64,000 nt of DNA from Bacteroidales bacterium UBA5197 (GTDB taxonomy: Bacteria > Bacteroidota > Bacteroidia > Bacteroidales > Lentimicrobiaceae): the NCBI GenBank assembly GCA_002412885.1, contig DHVX01000051.1, forward strand, positions 27,103 to 91,102, read 5' to 3'. Shown one piece after another: positions 49,884 to 58,598 of this stretch (position 1 is its first letter; every line of letters starts with the position of its first letter). Both the position numbers and the translations under genes were made by a program. The notes below the pieces were generated by a model. The model was not told the DNA's origin. It worked only from the letters and a program-made list of their open reading frames with translations, and searched no databases.

Positions 49884-52199
49884 ATGACCGGTATCCTGAT
49901 CTATCTGATTATTCTGCTGATTACTGCCTTTCTTTCCCCTATCCTTATCAGTAAAGGAGGTAAAACTGCGCCCTGGTTGCTAGGCATGGTTTCTGCCGCG
50001 GGATTTGCGTGGCTGCTTGGTTTTACTGGCTATATTTCCGAAGGCAACTCCCTGAATTACACCATTGAATGGTTACCGGAACTTTATCTTAACTTCTCGC
50101 TCTACCTCGATGGGCTTTCATTGTTTTTTGCTTTGCTGGTTACAGGCATGGGAGCGCTGGTGCTGGTGTTTTCGGGCAATTACATGAAGCCATATGCCAT
50201 GAAGCACCGCTTCTTTTTCCTGATATTGCTGTTTGAATTTGCCATGCTTGGTATGGTACTTTCAGGAAATCTGTTTACTATGTTCATCTTCTGGGAGTTG
50301 ACCAGTGTCAGCTCCTTCCTGCTGGTTGGATTTAATCATGAAAAGCCGGAAGCCCGTAATGCTGCACTTCAGGCATTGCTGATTACTGTAGCTGGCGGAT
50401 TGGCCATGATGGCCGGTTTCATTATGCTGGGGCAGATGGCCGGAACACTGGAAATTAACCAATTGCTGAAATCAGGCGACATCATCCGCAATCATCCGCA
50501 TTATCTGCCTGCTTTGCTTTTGGTGCTGGCCGGAGCTTTTACCAAATCGGCTCAGTTTCCGTTTCATTTCTGGCTGCCCGGGGCCATGCAGGCTCCATCA
50601 CCTGTTAGTGCTTATCTGCATTCGGCCACTATGGTAAAAGCAGGTATTTATCTGCTTATGCGACTGAGTCCGGTAATGGGTGGCACGCCGGAGTGGAAAT
50701 ACATTCTCACCATTACCGGTGCTATTACCATGATTCTGGGAGGTTATTTTGCATACTCTCAAACCGATTTCAAGAAAGTACTTGCCTACACAACCATCAG
50801 TGCACTTGGAACACTGGTGCTGATGCTGGGCATTGATACAGACATTTCGATCAAGGCTGCCATCATTTTTCTTTTGGTGCATGCACTTTACAAAGGCGCT
50901 TTGTTTATGATTGCCGGTTTGATAGATAAATCGGTGGGTTCTCGTGATTTACGAAAAATCGGAGGGCTCAACAAAGTAATGCCGGTGGCATCTCTGGCAG
51001 CAATAATTTCGCTGCTCAGCATGGCCGGACTTCCGCCGATGATTGGTTTTATCGGTAAGGAACTCATTTACGAAGCCAAATTTGCGTTGCCCGACATCGG
51101 CAATCTGCTCCTGGTTGCCGGTGTTATGACCAATATTATCATGGTTGCTATTTCGCTGGCGCTGATCTTTAACCTGTTTCTCGGTCCCTTAAAATATCCC
51201 GGAGAAAGACCCACACGCCCGGCTTTTGCCCTTAGAGTAGGTCCTTCATTACTGGCTGGAATCAGTTTGATTTTTGGTTTGTTTCCCGCCACGGTAGCGG
51301 ATTTTCTGCTCAGTCCGGCAATTAAATCCATCAGGCCTTCTATTGACAGCTTTAAACTATCATTATGGCACGGATTTAACGAAGTGCTGCTTGTAAGTTT
51401 CATTACGGTGGCAGCTGGTGTTGTTTTGTTTTTGCTTTATCGCAAAATTAATCCAATGCTCACACACCTGAATACCGAAGTGATAACTTTCAGGTTCGCC
51501 GATGCATTTAACAAAGGGCTCAATGTGTTTTTGTATCTCACCAAAAGAAAAACATCGTTTATTCAAAGTGGTTACCAGCGATTTTACCTGATGGCTATTT
51601 TCATCATGACCTCAGTGCTGGCATGGTATCAATTGATCTATACCTGGCCTGAAATTGAAAGTATCAGCTTCTCCAGACCAGGGATGTTTGAGATGATAAT
51701 TCTGCTCCTGATTGTTTCCTCTACCATAATCGCCGTTCTGATAAGATCGCGGCTAGCTGCCATACTATCGCTTGGCGCAGTGGGCTATGGAATTGGCCTT
51801 TTATTTATAGTTTATGGTGCAATTGACGTTGCCATAACCCTTATGCTTGCTGAAACGCTTGTGCTTGTTCTCTTTATGGTCGTCATTTATCATCTGCCAA
51901 AGTTTACAAATTTTTCGTCCAAAGCTTCCCGCCTGCGCGATGCAGCAGTAGCACTGCTTGTCGGTGGATTTATGACAGGTCTTGTGCTGAAAGCCGGGCA
52001 ATTGAACCTGAATCCGAAGATTTCAGATTTCTATGTTGAAAATGCCATACCGCTTGCCCATGGAAGCAACATTGTGAATGTTATTCTTGTGGATTTCAGG
52101 GCACTGGATACGCTGGGTGAAATTACGGTACTGGTAATCGCAGCAATTGGTGTGGTTGCGCTACTGAAACTCAAAACTAAGAAAGGAAGCGCAACATGA
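49884..52199 (+). CDS. mrpA: MrpA, Na+/H+ antiporter subunit A
   Basis: 771 residues, about 20 helices. Largest subunit of the seven-protein Mrp antiporter, homologous to complex I subunit NuoL. Key features: MFIFWELTSVSSFLLVGF with the conserved glutamate, the FPFHFWLPGAMQAPSPVSAYLHSATMVKAG block with the essential lysine and histidine, VLAYTTISALG, and the C-terminal MrpB-like region (about 640-770). It exports Na+ in exchange for protons. Its stop overlaps the mrpB start in ATGA. Confidence 0.96.
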   Translation: MTGILIYLIILLITAFLSPILISKGGKTAPWLLGMVSAAGFAWLLGFTGYISEGNSLNYTIEWLPELYLNFSLYLDGLSLFFALLVTGMGALVLVFSGNYMKPYAMKHRFFFLILLFEFAMLGMVLSGNLFTMFIFWELTSVSSFLLVGFNHEKPEARNAALQALLITVAGGLAMMAGFIMLGQMAGTLEINQLLKSGDIIRNHPHYLPALLLVLAGAFTKSAQFPFHFWLPGAMQAPSPVSAYLHSATMVKAGIYLLMRLSPVMGGTPEWKYILTITGAITMILGGYFAYSQTDFKKVLAYTTISALGTLVLMLGIDTDISIKAAIIFLLVHALYKGALFMIAGLIDKSVGSRDLRKIGGLNKVMPVASLAAIISLLSMAGLPPMIGFIGKELIYEAKFALPDIGNLLLVAGVMTNIIMVAISLALIFNLFLGPLKYPGERPTRPAFALRVGPSLLAGISLIFGLFPATVADFLLSPAIKSIRPSIDSFKLSLWHGFNEVLLVSFITVAAGVVLFLLYRKINPMLTHLNTEVITFRFADAFNKGLNVFLYLTKRKTSFIQSGYQRFYLMAIFIMTSVLAWYQLIYTWPEIESISFSRPGMFEMIILLLIVSSTIIAVLIRSRLAAILSLGAVGYGIGLLFIVYGAIDVAITLMLAETLVLVLFMVVIYHLPKFTNFSSKASRLRDAAVALLVGGFMTGLVLKAGQLNLNPKISDFYVENAIPLAHGSNIVNVILVDFRALDTLGEITVLVIAAIGVVALLKLKTKKGSAT

Positions 52200-52609
52200 A
52201 ATCATACATCGTACAACTTGCTGCTGCACGCTTGCTGCCAGTCACGCTTATTTTGTCGCTGCTGGTTTTTTACCGGGGTCATAATGAGCCGGGCGGAGGA
52301 TTTATAGGTGGCTTGATGGCAGCCGCAGGATTTATTTTTTACGCCATGGCTTTTGATACTCAGGAAGCTGAAAAAAAACTCCGTGTCAGCCCGCTTATGC
52401 TCATCGTTGCAGGACTTTCCTTTGCATTTATCAGCACATTGCCATCATTGTTTGCAGGCAATCCGTTTTTTACCGGCGAATGGATTTCGCTGATCATCCC
52501 GCTGCTGGGTAAACTTAAGCTGGGAACCCCGCTGCTTTTCGATTTCGGAGTTTATCTTACCGTGTGGGGGGTAATTGTTACCATTATTTTTAATGTAATG
52601 GAGGAATAA
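52196..52609 (+). CDS. mrpB: MrpB, Na+/H+ antiporter subunit B
   Basis: 137 residues, four helices. The family motif RGHNEPGGGFIGGLMAAAGF is visible near residues 28-47. It is an essential membrane subunit of the antiporter complex. It overlaps mrpA by four bases and is one base before mrpC. Confidence 0.95.
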   Translation: MKSYIVQLAAARLLPVTLILSLLVFYRGHNEPGGGFIGGLMAAAGFIFYAMAFDTQEAEKKLRVSPLMLIVAGLSFAFISTLPSLFAGNPFFTGEWISLIIPLLGKLKLGTPLLFDFGVYLTVWGVIVTIIFNVMEE

Positions 52610-52610
52610 T

Positions 52611-52961
52611 ATGGAAACACTACTCGCAATTGTCATCGGATTGCTCTATGCCGCAGGGGTTTATCTGCTGCTGCGTCGCAGCATTGTTAAACTTATCCTG
52701 GGAATAATGTTTTTCAGTCACGCCACCAATCTGCTGATTTTTGTAGCAGGAGGTTTACACAAAGGACAACCGCAATTTGCAACCGATGGAATAAATGCTG
52801 TTTCGGCCAATCCTACCGATCCCCTGCCACAAGCTTTGATTCTTACGGCAATCGTTATCGGGTTTGGAATCACTGCTTTTTTTCTGGCACTTATGTACCG
52901 GTTTTATCAGGCAACAGGAACCGAAGATCTGGATGAACTTAAGGAAGGAGAAAACAAATGA
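52611..52961 (+). CDS. mrpC: MrpC, Na+/H+ antiporter subunit C
   Basis: 116 residues, three helices, homologous to NuoK. Recognisable by YLLLRRSIVKLILGIMFFSHATNLLIF and by DPLPQALILTAIVIGFGITAF. The tail is acidic (EDLDELKEGENK). It overlaps mrpD by four bases. Confidence 0.95.
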   Translation: METLLAIVIGLLYAAGVYLLLRRSIVKLILGIMFFSHATNLLIFVAGGLHKGQPQFATDGINAVSANPTDPLPQALILTAIVIGFGITAFFLALMYRFYQATGTEDLDELKEGENK

Positions 52962-54448
52962 TATTGCCGGCACTACCTATACTTATTCCGCTGATTACGA
53001 TTATTTTTCTGCTCTTTAATTTTCAGAGACGGGAATGGCAGCCGTGGATCGGACTCACAGGCGCATTGCTTCAACTTGCACTGGCAATTTTTCTGGCGGT
53101 TCAGGTGAAAACCCAGGGCATTCTGGTACTTCACACCGGAAACTGGGAGGCTCCTTTCGGCATCACACTGGTAATTGATGCATTCAGCTCGATTATGCTT
53201 GTGCTGGCCGGCATTATTGCGGTTAGTGTGAGCATTTATTCTATCGATGCCATTGACCGGCAGCGACAGTCGTTTTTCTTTTTTCCGATGGTGCAGGGTT
53301 TGATGATGGGCGTAAACGGAGCATTTGTAACCGGCGATATCTTCAACCTTTATGTGTGGTTCGAAGTGATGCTTACCGCATCGTTTGTACTGATTACCCT
53401 TGGTGGTGAAAAAAAGCAGCTGAACGGAGCCATTAAGTATGTAAGTATCAATCTGGTTGCTTCGCTGTTCTTTCTGGCCGGAATCGGTTTGCTTTACGGA
53501 AAAACCGGTACCCTGAACATGGCCGACCTGGCATTAAAACTATCCCTCGCCGATAACAACGTGCTGATGAATACATCGGCGGTATTGTTCTTTGTGGCGT
53601 TTTCGATTAAAGCTGCGGTATTTCCGTTCTTTTTCTGGTTGCCGGCATCCTATCATACACCACCAGTGGCAATTACGGCATTATTCGCCGGACTGCTCAC
53701 CAAAGTGGGCGTGTATTCAATGATCAGGTTTTACACCCTGTTCTTTGTTCAGGATAAGCTCTTCTGGCACCCGCTGTTTTTGTGGATCGGCGGGTTAACA
53801 ATGGTAATCGGCGTTTTAACGGCTGCTTCGCAATATGACATCCGGAAAATTCTTTCGTTTCATATCATCAGTCAGATTGGTTACATGATTATGGGGCTTG
53901 GGATTTTTACCGTGGCCGGAATTGCAGGCGCTATCTTTTTTATGGCGCACAACATCATCGCCAAAACCAACACCTTTCTGGTGGCAGGCCTTATCAACCG
54001 GGTAACCGGAAGTTACGACCTGAAGCAAATCGGGGGACTCTACAAAATAAGACCCTGGCTGTCCATTCTGTTTATCATTCCTGCTTTCGGACTTGCCGGC
54101 ATCCCTCCCCTTTCGGGATTTTTCGGGAAGCTGATTCTGATTTCAGCCGGATTTAATGCCGGTGAGTATGTTATTTCATTCGTCGCGCTCGCTGTGGGTT
54201 TGTTCACCCTATTTTCGATGGTAAAAATCTGGAACGAAGCCTTCTGGAAACCACGCCCCGAAGGAGTACCACCGTATGAAGGCGAAAATGAAAATCTGCC
54301 GGTTTCAATGGTAATTCCTGTGGTTTTTCTCGGACTTATCACACTTACCATGGGATTTGCCGTAAAACCAATCCTTGAAATTGCAATGAATGCCGCAGGT
54401 CAGTTGCTCGACCCGAAAATTTATATTCAGGCGGTATTGGGTTCGTAA
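52958..54448 (+). CDS. mrpD: MrpD, Na+/H+ antiporter subunit D
   Basis: 496 residues, about 14 helices, homologous to NuoM/NuoN. Conserved elements: FNLYVWFEVMLTASFVLI with the key glutamate, KAAVFPFFFWLPASYHTPPVAITALFAGLLTKVGVYSM with the proton-path lysines, and FHIISQIGYMIMGLG. With MrpA it forms the ion-translocating core. After its stop there is a 161-bp gap containing a palindromic repeat before mrpE, unusual within an otherwise overlapping operon. Confidence 0.95.
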   Translation: MILPALPILIPLITIIFLLFNFQRREWQPWIGLTGALLQLALAIFLAVQVKTQGILVLHTGNWEAPFGITLVIDAFSSIMLVLAGIIAVSVSIYSIDAIDRQRQSFFFFPMVQGLMMGVNGAFVTGDIFNLYVWFEVMLTASFVLITLGGEKKQLNGAIKYVSINLVASLFFLAGIGLLYGKTGTLNMADLALKLSLADNNVLMNTSAVLFFVAFSIKAAVFPFFFWLPASYHTPPVAITALFAGLLTKVGVYSMIRFYTLFFVQDKLFWHPLFLWIGGLTMVIGVLTAASQYDIRKILSFHIISQIGYMIMGLGIFTVAGIAGAIFFMAHNIIAKTNTFLVAGLINRVTGSYDLKQIGGLYKIRPWLSILFIIPAFGLAGIPPLSGFFGKLILISAGFNAGEYVISFVALAVGLFTLFSMVKIWNEAFWKPRPEGVPPYEGENENLPVSMVIPVVFLGLITLTMGFAVKPILEIAMNAAGQLLDPKIYIQAVLGS

Positions 54449-54465
54449 AAAACAATTGTCCGGTA

Positions 54466-54573
54466 AAAATCAAAAAAAAAACTGCCACCAAATCTCCAAG
54501 ACTCCAAATTACACAAAATGAATGAATTAAATTGGTGATTTTTGGTGATTTAGTGTTTTAGTGGCAAATTTAA
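54466..54573. repeat. Imperfect palindromic repeat inside the mrp operon
   Basis: A left arm TGCCACCAAATCTCCAAG and a right arm of GGTGATTTAGTG, TTTTAGTGGCA pair imperfectly around a central CACAAAATGAATG. Elements of this CCACCAAA..TTGGTGG type are common intergenic repeats in Bacteroidota. It separates mrpD from mrpE. Confidence 0.6.
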
Positions 54574-54609
54574 AGACAATAACGTTTATAAATCTGAAAA
54601 TCGATAAGA

Positions 54610-54948
54610 ATGAAAAAAATAATTGTCAACATACCTGATTTCATCATTTTCATCCTTTTCTATTTAAAAGAAATGGTGAAAGCGAATCTCTATCTGGCCC
54701 GGGATATTTTAAGCCCGAAGATGAGAATCAGTCCGGGAATTGTTAAAATCAACATCCGCGCCAACAGCGACAACCGCATACTGGCCTTGTTTAACCTTAT
54801 CACCATGACACCGGGTAGTTTGTGCATGGACATCAGCGACGACAGGAAAAGCATCTATGTGCACGGTATGTACGTTAAGGATCGTGATTCCTTTGAGGCG
54901 GAAATAAAAGAGGGCATTGAAAAAAAGATTCTGGAGGTTTTCGAATGA
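54610..54948 (+). CDS. mrpE: MrpE, Na+/H+ antiporter subunit E
   Basis: 112 residues, the short form with a single clear helix (DFIIFILFYLKEMVKANLYLA) where longer homologues have two or three. A cytoplasmic domain with SPGIVKINIRANSDNRILALFNLITMTPGSLCMDISDDRKSIYVHGM matches the family's conserved TPGT-like segment. It overlaps mrpF by four bases. The truncated N-terminus relative to Bacillus MrpE is normal in many Gram-negative versions. Confidence 0.92.
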   Translation: MKKIIVNIPDFIIFILFYLKEMVKANLYLARDILSPKMRISPGIVKINIRANSDNRILALFNLITMTPGSLCMDISDDRKSIYVHGMYVKDRDSFEAEIKEGIEKKILEVFE

Positions 54949-55232
54949 TGACTGAGCACGCATTTTTACCCGAATGGGTTGCAATTACTGCACTTACCAT
55001 GCTTTCAGCAGCTATGTTGCTGGCACTTTACCGGCTTGCCAAAGGACCGTCGTTGCCTGACCGGATTGTGGCACTTGATCTGATTGCTTCACTAACCATT
55101 GGCTTTACAATTGTATTTGCCATCTACACACGACAGGTTCGCTATCTTGATATTGCAGCCATTGTGGCACTTGTAATTTTTATCGGTACAGTTGCTTATG
55201 CAACGTATCTAAAAAAGAAATACTATGATTAG
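54945..55232 (+). CDS. mrpF: MrpF, Na+/H+ antiporter subunit F
   Basis: 95 residues, three helices. The family phrase GPSLPDRIVALDLIASLTIGF (here following RLAK) is intact, with the conserved aspartates. It overlaps mrpE by four bases and mrpG by eight. Confidence 0.94.
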   Translation: MMTEHAFLPEWVAITALTMLSAAMLLALYRLAKGPSLPDRIVALDLIASLTIGFTIVFAIYTRQVRYLDIAAIVALVIFIGTVAYATYLKKKYYD

Positions 55233-55602
55233 CAACCTTATCGTAACAGTATTTGTACTTGCAGGAGCATTTTTCTCCTTGCTTGCTGCAATCGGAGTAA
55301 TCAGATTTCCTGATGTTTATACCCGTATGCACGCCGCCACCAAGGCACCGGCTTTTGGTATTTTGTTGTTTCTGATTGCTGCTGTTTTCTTTTTTGCCGA
55401 TTTATACACAACCGCCATCAGCCTGATGATTGTAGTTTTTATATTCCTCACCGCTCCGGTAGCGTCTCACATTATAAGCAGGGTTGCTCATTTGCTCAAT
55501 ACCGAAATATTTAGTGAAACCAGCATTGACGAACTGGCTAGTGATACCGACATCAGCGGAAAAAAGAGCCAGGAGGAACTTTCGGATGCCGAGAATAGCT
55601 GA
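55225..55602 (+). CDS. mrpG: MrpG, Na+/H+ antiporter subunit G
   Basis: 125 residues, three helices. RFPDVYTRMHAATKAPAFG is the diagnostic MrpG motif, and LTAPVASHIISRVAHL follows in the third helix. The C-terminal tail is acidic and probably cytoplasmic. It closes the mrp operon. Confidence 0.94.
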   Translation: MISNLIVTVFVLAGAFFSLLAAIGVIRFPDVYTRMHAATKAPAFGILLFLIAAVFFFADLYTTAISLMIVVFIFLTAPVASHIISRVAHLLNTEIFSETSIDELASDTDISGKKSQEELSDAENS

Positions 55603-56080
55603 TAGTCTTAGATAAAATCTTTTCTGTCATGAGAAAAATGATTTATTAAATCTTATCAAAAAACCATTTGCTGCAATATCGTCAGTTTGTAAAGCATTCA
55701 TGAAATATTTATGATTATTTAACATGCGTTAAACACACTTGCATGTGCTTGATAATGACCTTTGTGAATAATATATAAGACAAACCCATAAAAAAAACGC
55801 AACCTTGTAATCCAAACAATTCTAACGAGAATAAACATCGGACAGATTCCATGGTTAATTCATTCCAATAAAATACTTTGGGCTAACAATATAAAAATGT
55901 ATATCCCGTTGTATTTTGCGCTTTCAGGTTAATGTCAGTAACAGCTCTTCCGGATTAAAGAATAGATGAAAATTTTACCCTTTCCTTCAGGATAAGTGCC
56001 TTTAACAGCTTTAAAAGATTAATGGATTCAAATTTTATGAAAATCAACGAAATTACCCTGAAACGGAGGTATTTCAGACA
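55603..56080. other. Gene-free A+T-rich gap after the mrp operon
   Basis: 478 bp without a credible ORF. A weak hairpin, TTTTCT-GTCATG-AGAAAA, just after mrpG may act as terminator (about 55618-55640). Nothing else recognisable; the last 60 bp form the leader of the next gene, including ACGGAGG 14 bp before its start. Confidence 0.5.
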
Positions 56081-56680
56081 ATGACAAGATACCAGAAAAT
56101 GCAGGTCATGAACCGTTATTACAGAATAACCAGGTTCTACGACTTCCTGAAAGATACAAGTATAAAGGCCGGGCTTACGATTTTGATTATTGGATTGCTA
56201 CTGTGGGGTTTAGAGCACTTTTTTCTCGATTTTAATGCAATACTTGATAAGCTTGTCGCTACATTTACCCCACTGGCTATTCTTGCTGTTTTTGTTATAT
56301 CAGAAACTTTTCTGGGTCTGATCCCGCCTGAAATCTTTATAGCCTGGAGCGCAAAATCAGCAGAACCCTTATTATTCTTACTTTTCCTTGCAAGTTTGTC
56401 TTACATTGGAGGAATATTTGCCTACCTGATCGGCAAACTGTTGTTTCGGATTCCTCGGGTAAGATATCATCTGGAGGTAAAGATTGCCGGGCACATAGCC
56501 AAACTGAAAAAATGGGGAGGATTTTTTGTATTTGTCGGGGCAATGCTTCCGATCCCACATTCACTGGTAAGTATGGCTTGCGGTTTAGTTAAATATGACT
56601 TCCGGCAATATCTGCTCTGGGCATTGTTCAGATATGTGCGTTTCGGCATTTATGCATTGGTGTTGTTTAAAGTGTTCTGA
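56081..56680 (+). CDS. DedA/VTT-domain-like membrane protein
   Basis: 199 residues with about five hydrophobic segments. The region 65-185 has the VTT (SNARE-associated/DedA) layout: ISETFLGLIPPEIFIAWSA, a glycine-rich loop, then FVGAMLPIPHSLVSMACGLVKYDFRQYLLWALFRYVRFGIY, matching the conserved R-x-hP..hh.aG pattern with the arginine replaced in this copy. DedA-family proteins act as lipid scramblases or transporters linked to undecaprenyl phosphate. It stands alone between gene-free gaps, so partners are unknown. Confidence 0.75.
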   Translation: MTRYQKMQVMNRYYRITRFYDFLKDTSIKAGLTILIIGLLLWGLEHFFLDFNAILDKLVATFTPLAILAVFVISETFLGLIPPEIFIAWSAKSAEPLLFLLFLASLSYIGGIFAYLIGKLLFRIPRVRYHLEVKIAGHIAKLKKWGGFFVFVGAMLPIPHSLVSMACGLVKYDFRQYLLWALFRYVRFGIYALVLFKVF

Positions 56681-56741
56681 GAAACAGCAGAATGATGTTT
56701 CCCGGAATTAATTGAACTCAACTCCAAAAGTTTTCATTGAA

Positions 56742-56798
56742 GGCTGGTAAGTGAAATTTACAATTCCGCTTTGAACACCATTGAATTTGCAATTCAAT
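56742..56798. repeat. Tandem-hairpin intergenic repeat, family A copy 2
   Basis: Reads GGCTGGTAAGTGAAATTTAC, AATTCCGCTTTGAAC and ATTGAATT-TGC-AATTCAAT, closely following the copy at 22421-22475. The first stem is degraded and the second is intact. It lies in the 659-bp gene-free gap 56681-57339. Confidence 0.7.
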
Positions 56799-56900
56799 AC
56801 AATCCGGTAATTCCGGATAGTTCTGCAAGTAGGGAAAATGCAGGGATTAAATGCAATGGACTGCATATCATAAGACAAAATTTACTCCATAATTACCAAT

Positions 56901-56940
56901 AAGTTCTAAAAAGTCAAATAAATTTGATTTTTTAGAACTT
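56901..56940. repeat. Isolated 19-bp near-perfect palindrome
   Basis: AAGTTCTAAAAAGTCAAAT (56901-56919), spacer AA, ATTTGATTTTTTAGAACTT (56922-56940): a 19-base stem with one G-T pair. It is not attached to any gene end and is the strongest structure in its gap. Confidence 0.75.
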
Positions 56941-57339
56941 AACAACAATCAAATGTCCAAAATGGATTCAACGGCTTTAAGTGTGGAAACCATACCCCAT
57001 TATGATCCGATTCTGCTCAACTTCTAGCTTTTTATGCATACTCAATTATTCTGAAAACAGAGATTTATCAACCACCATGACTTAAAATTACATAATTCAC
57101 ATATCTGAAATTTAGTATACAAAGGAAATATGAACGGGATTCATCCTGAAGAATAGGAATAAAATTTCACATCTTTCGGAATTACAGACAGTTATCCTCC
57201 CCATGAAGCCTGACCATTACGTACGAATTGAGAAATCCCTAACTCATTTTGCATACCATCATATTGGTTGGACGCTATTTATGATTCTATTGGAACGGTA
57301 ATTGCAAAGCATAGTCTACAAATACTAAAATAAACTACT

Positions 57340-58137
57340 ATGAAAAGAGCACAAATTCTAATTCTGTTTGCAATTGTTACATTGTCAGGTCTTATCCTCA
57401 GCGCATGTGATAAGGATGACAAAAACACTACAGAAGGCAAAGCTACAGTTCAAATGATGCTAACCGATGCCCCATCTGTTTATGATGCTGTTAATGTTGA
57501 CATCCGTGAAGTTTTGATACACACCGATACTGAAGGATGGGTTTCAGTACCACTTGAAAATCCTGGTGTATATAACCTGCTTGAGTTCAGCAATGGACTT
57601 GACGTATTACTAGGAACCGTTGTAATTGCTCCGGGCAACCTTTCACAAATGAGACTTGTACTGGGCAGCGAAAATTCAGTGGTTGTTGATGGTGTTTCAT
57701 ATCCGCTTACCACTCCTTCGGGACAAACTTCAGGAATAAAACTCAACCTGCACAGTCAGCTTGAAGCCGGGTATTTTTATAAATTCTGGCTCGACTTTGA
57801 TGCCTCACGTTCTGTTCATATGACCGGCAACGGAAAGTATATGCTCAAACCAGTTATACGCATGTTTACCGAAGCATCGGGAGGTGCAATTACCGGCAAT
57901 GTATTTCCGGAAGATGCAGCACCCATTGTAACAGTATATAACAACAGTGACACCCTGATGGCCATTCCAAATGCCAATGGTTACTTTCTGTTTCCCGGTG
58001 TTTCAGAAGGAACTTATACTGTAAAGTTTAGCTCCAGATTAGATCCCCTTCCGATTCTGGATGTAATTGTACCAAATGTTGTAGTTGTTAAAGGACAGAC
58101 AACCGTAATTGCGGATGTAACATTATTGCCTCTTTAA
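57340..58137 (+). CDS. DUF4382-domain lipoprotein
   Basis: 265 residues. Lipoprotein signal (KRAQILILFAIVTLSGLILSAC, then DKDDKNT). DUF4382 domain at about 33-170: KATVQMMLTDAPSVYDAVNVDIREVLIH and LNLHSQLEAGYFYKFWLDFDASRSV are characteristic. A C-terminal carboxypeptidase-regulatory-like beta domain (about 180-262; GGAITGNVFPEDAAPIVTVYN, NGYFLFPGVSEGTYTVKF) follows. Probably surface-exposed; function of DUF4382 proteins is not established. Monocistronic, with its own strong terminator. Confidence 0.88.
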   Translation: MKRAQILILFAIVTLSGLILSACDKDDKNTTEGKATVQMMLTDAPSVYDAVNVDIREVLIHTDTEGWVSVPLENPGVYNLLEFSNGLDVLLGTVVIAPGNLSQMRLVLGSENSVVVDGVSYPLTTPSGQTSGIKLNLHSQLEAGYFYKFWLDFDASRSVHMTGNGKYMLKPVIRMFTEASGGAITGNVFPEDAAPIVTVYNNSDTLMAIPNANGYFLFPGVSEGTYTVKFSSRLDPLPILDVIVPNVVVVKGQTTVIADVTLLPL

Positions 58138-58192
58138 ACGATGATTAAATAGTATCTGGAAACCGGATGTCGGTTTCAGGAAATAAAATGAA

Positions 58193-58230
58193 AGAGAGGC
58201 AAACTAAAGTTTTGCCTCTTTTTTTTTATA
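58193..58230 (+). terminator. Strong rho-independent terminator of the DUF4382 gene
   Basis: AGAGGCAAA, short loop, TTTGCCTCT followed by an unbroken T-run, about 55 bp after the stop codon. Confidence 0.92.
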
Positions 58231-58364
58231 AAAATATAGCTGTTGATACGGAGAACTTATAAAAATTATTGGTGGAGTAAAACCAACATAGACCACTATC
58301 CTACAATACTGACATCGGTAAAAAAGAAACTGCATTAGAATTGGAGATGATAGTTAAATCGAGC

Positions 58365-58471
58365 ACTTCGACTCAGTGTGACATTCGTGTTAAGTTGACA
58401 ATGATTCATTTAAAGTACACGTTATCTGCCATATAGGATGTCATCCTGAGCGGAGTCGAGGGACAAAACGA
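58365..58471. repeat. Inverted pair of family C repeats upstream of arsR
   Basis: CACTTCGACTCAGTGTGACA and, reversed, GTCATCCTGAGCGGAGTCGA about 75 bp apart, the same arrangement as at 44021-44131. Together with the terminator and the arsR promoter it accounts for the 58138-58598 gap. Confidence 0.7.
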
Positions 58472-58566
58472 ACAATCTGTCATTGGTAGCGTTAGCGAAA
58501 AATCTCATACTTTTCCCCGGACAACATTTTTTTCAACAAAAGTTACTTTTTCTCAAAAAGTTGATA

Positions 58567-58592
58567 TACTTTTGTTTCGTCGTTCGACGAAA
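58567..58592 (+). promoter_or_regulatory. arsR promoter -7 element with overlapping operator palindrome
   Basis: TACTTTTG (58567-58574) fits TAnnTTTG. Directly after it, TTTCGTCG-TT-CGACGAAA (58575-58592) is a perfect eight-base inverted repeat covering the expected transcription start. A dimeric ArsR-type repressor bound there would block transcription, so autoregulation of the cluster is likely. A clear -33 element is not seen. Confidence 0.7.
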
Positions 58593-58598
58593 TGCGAA

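Noticed and set aside
54466..54573. Interpretation of the mrpD-mrpE gap as an operon break with a new promoter
   Set aside because: The gap is explained by a palindromic repeat of a type common in this phylum, and no TAnnTTTG element with proper spacing was found in it.
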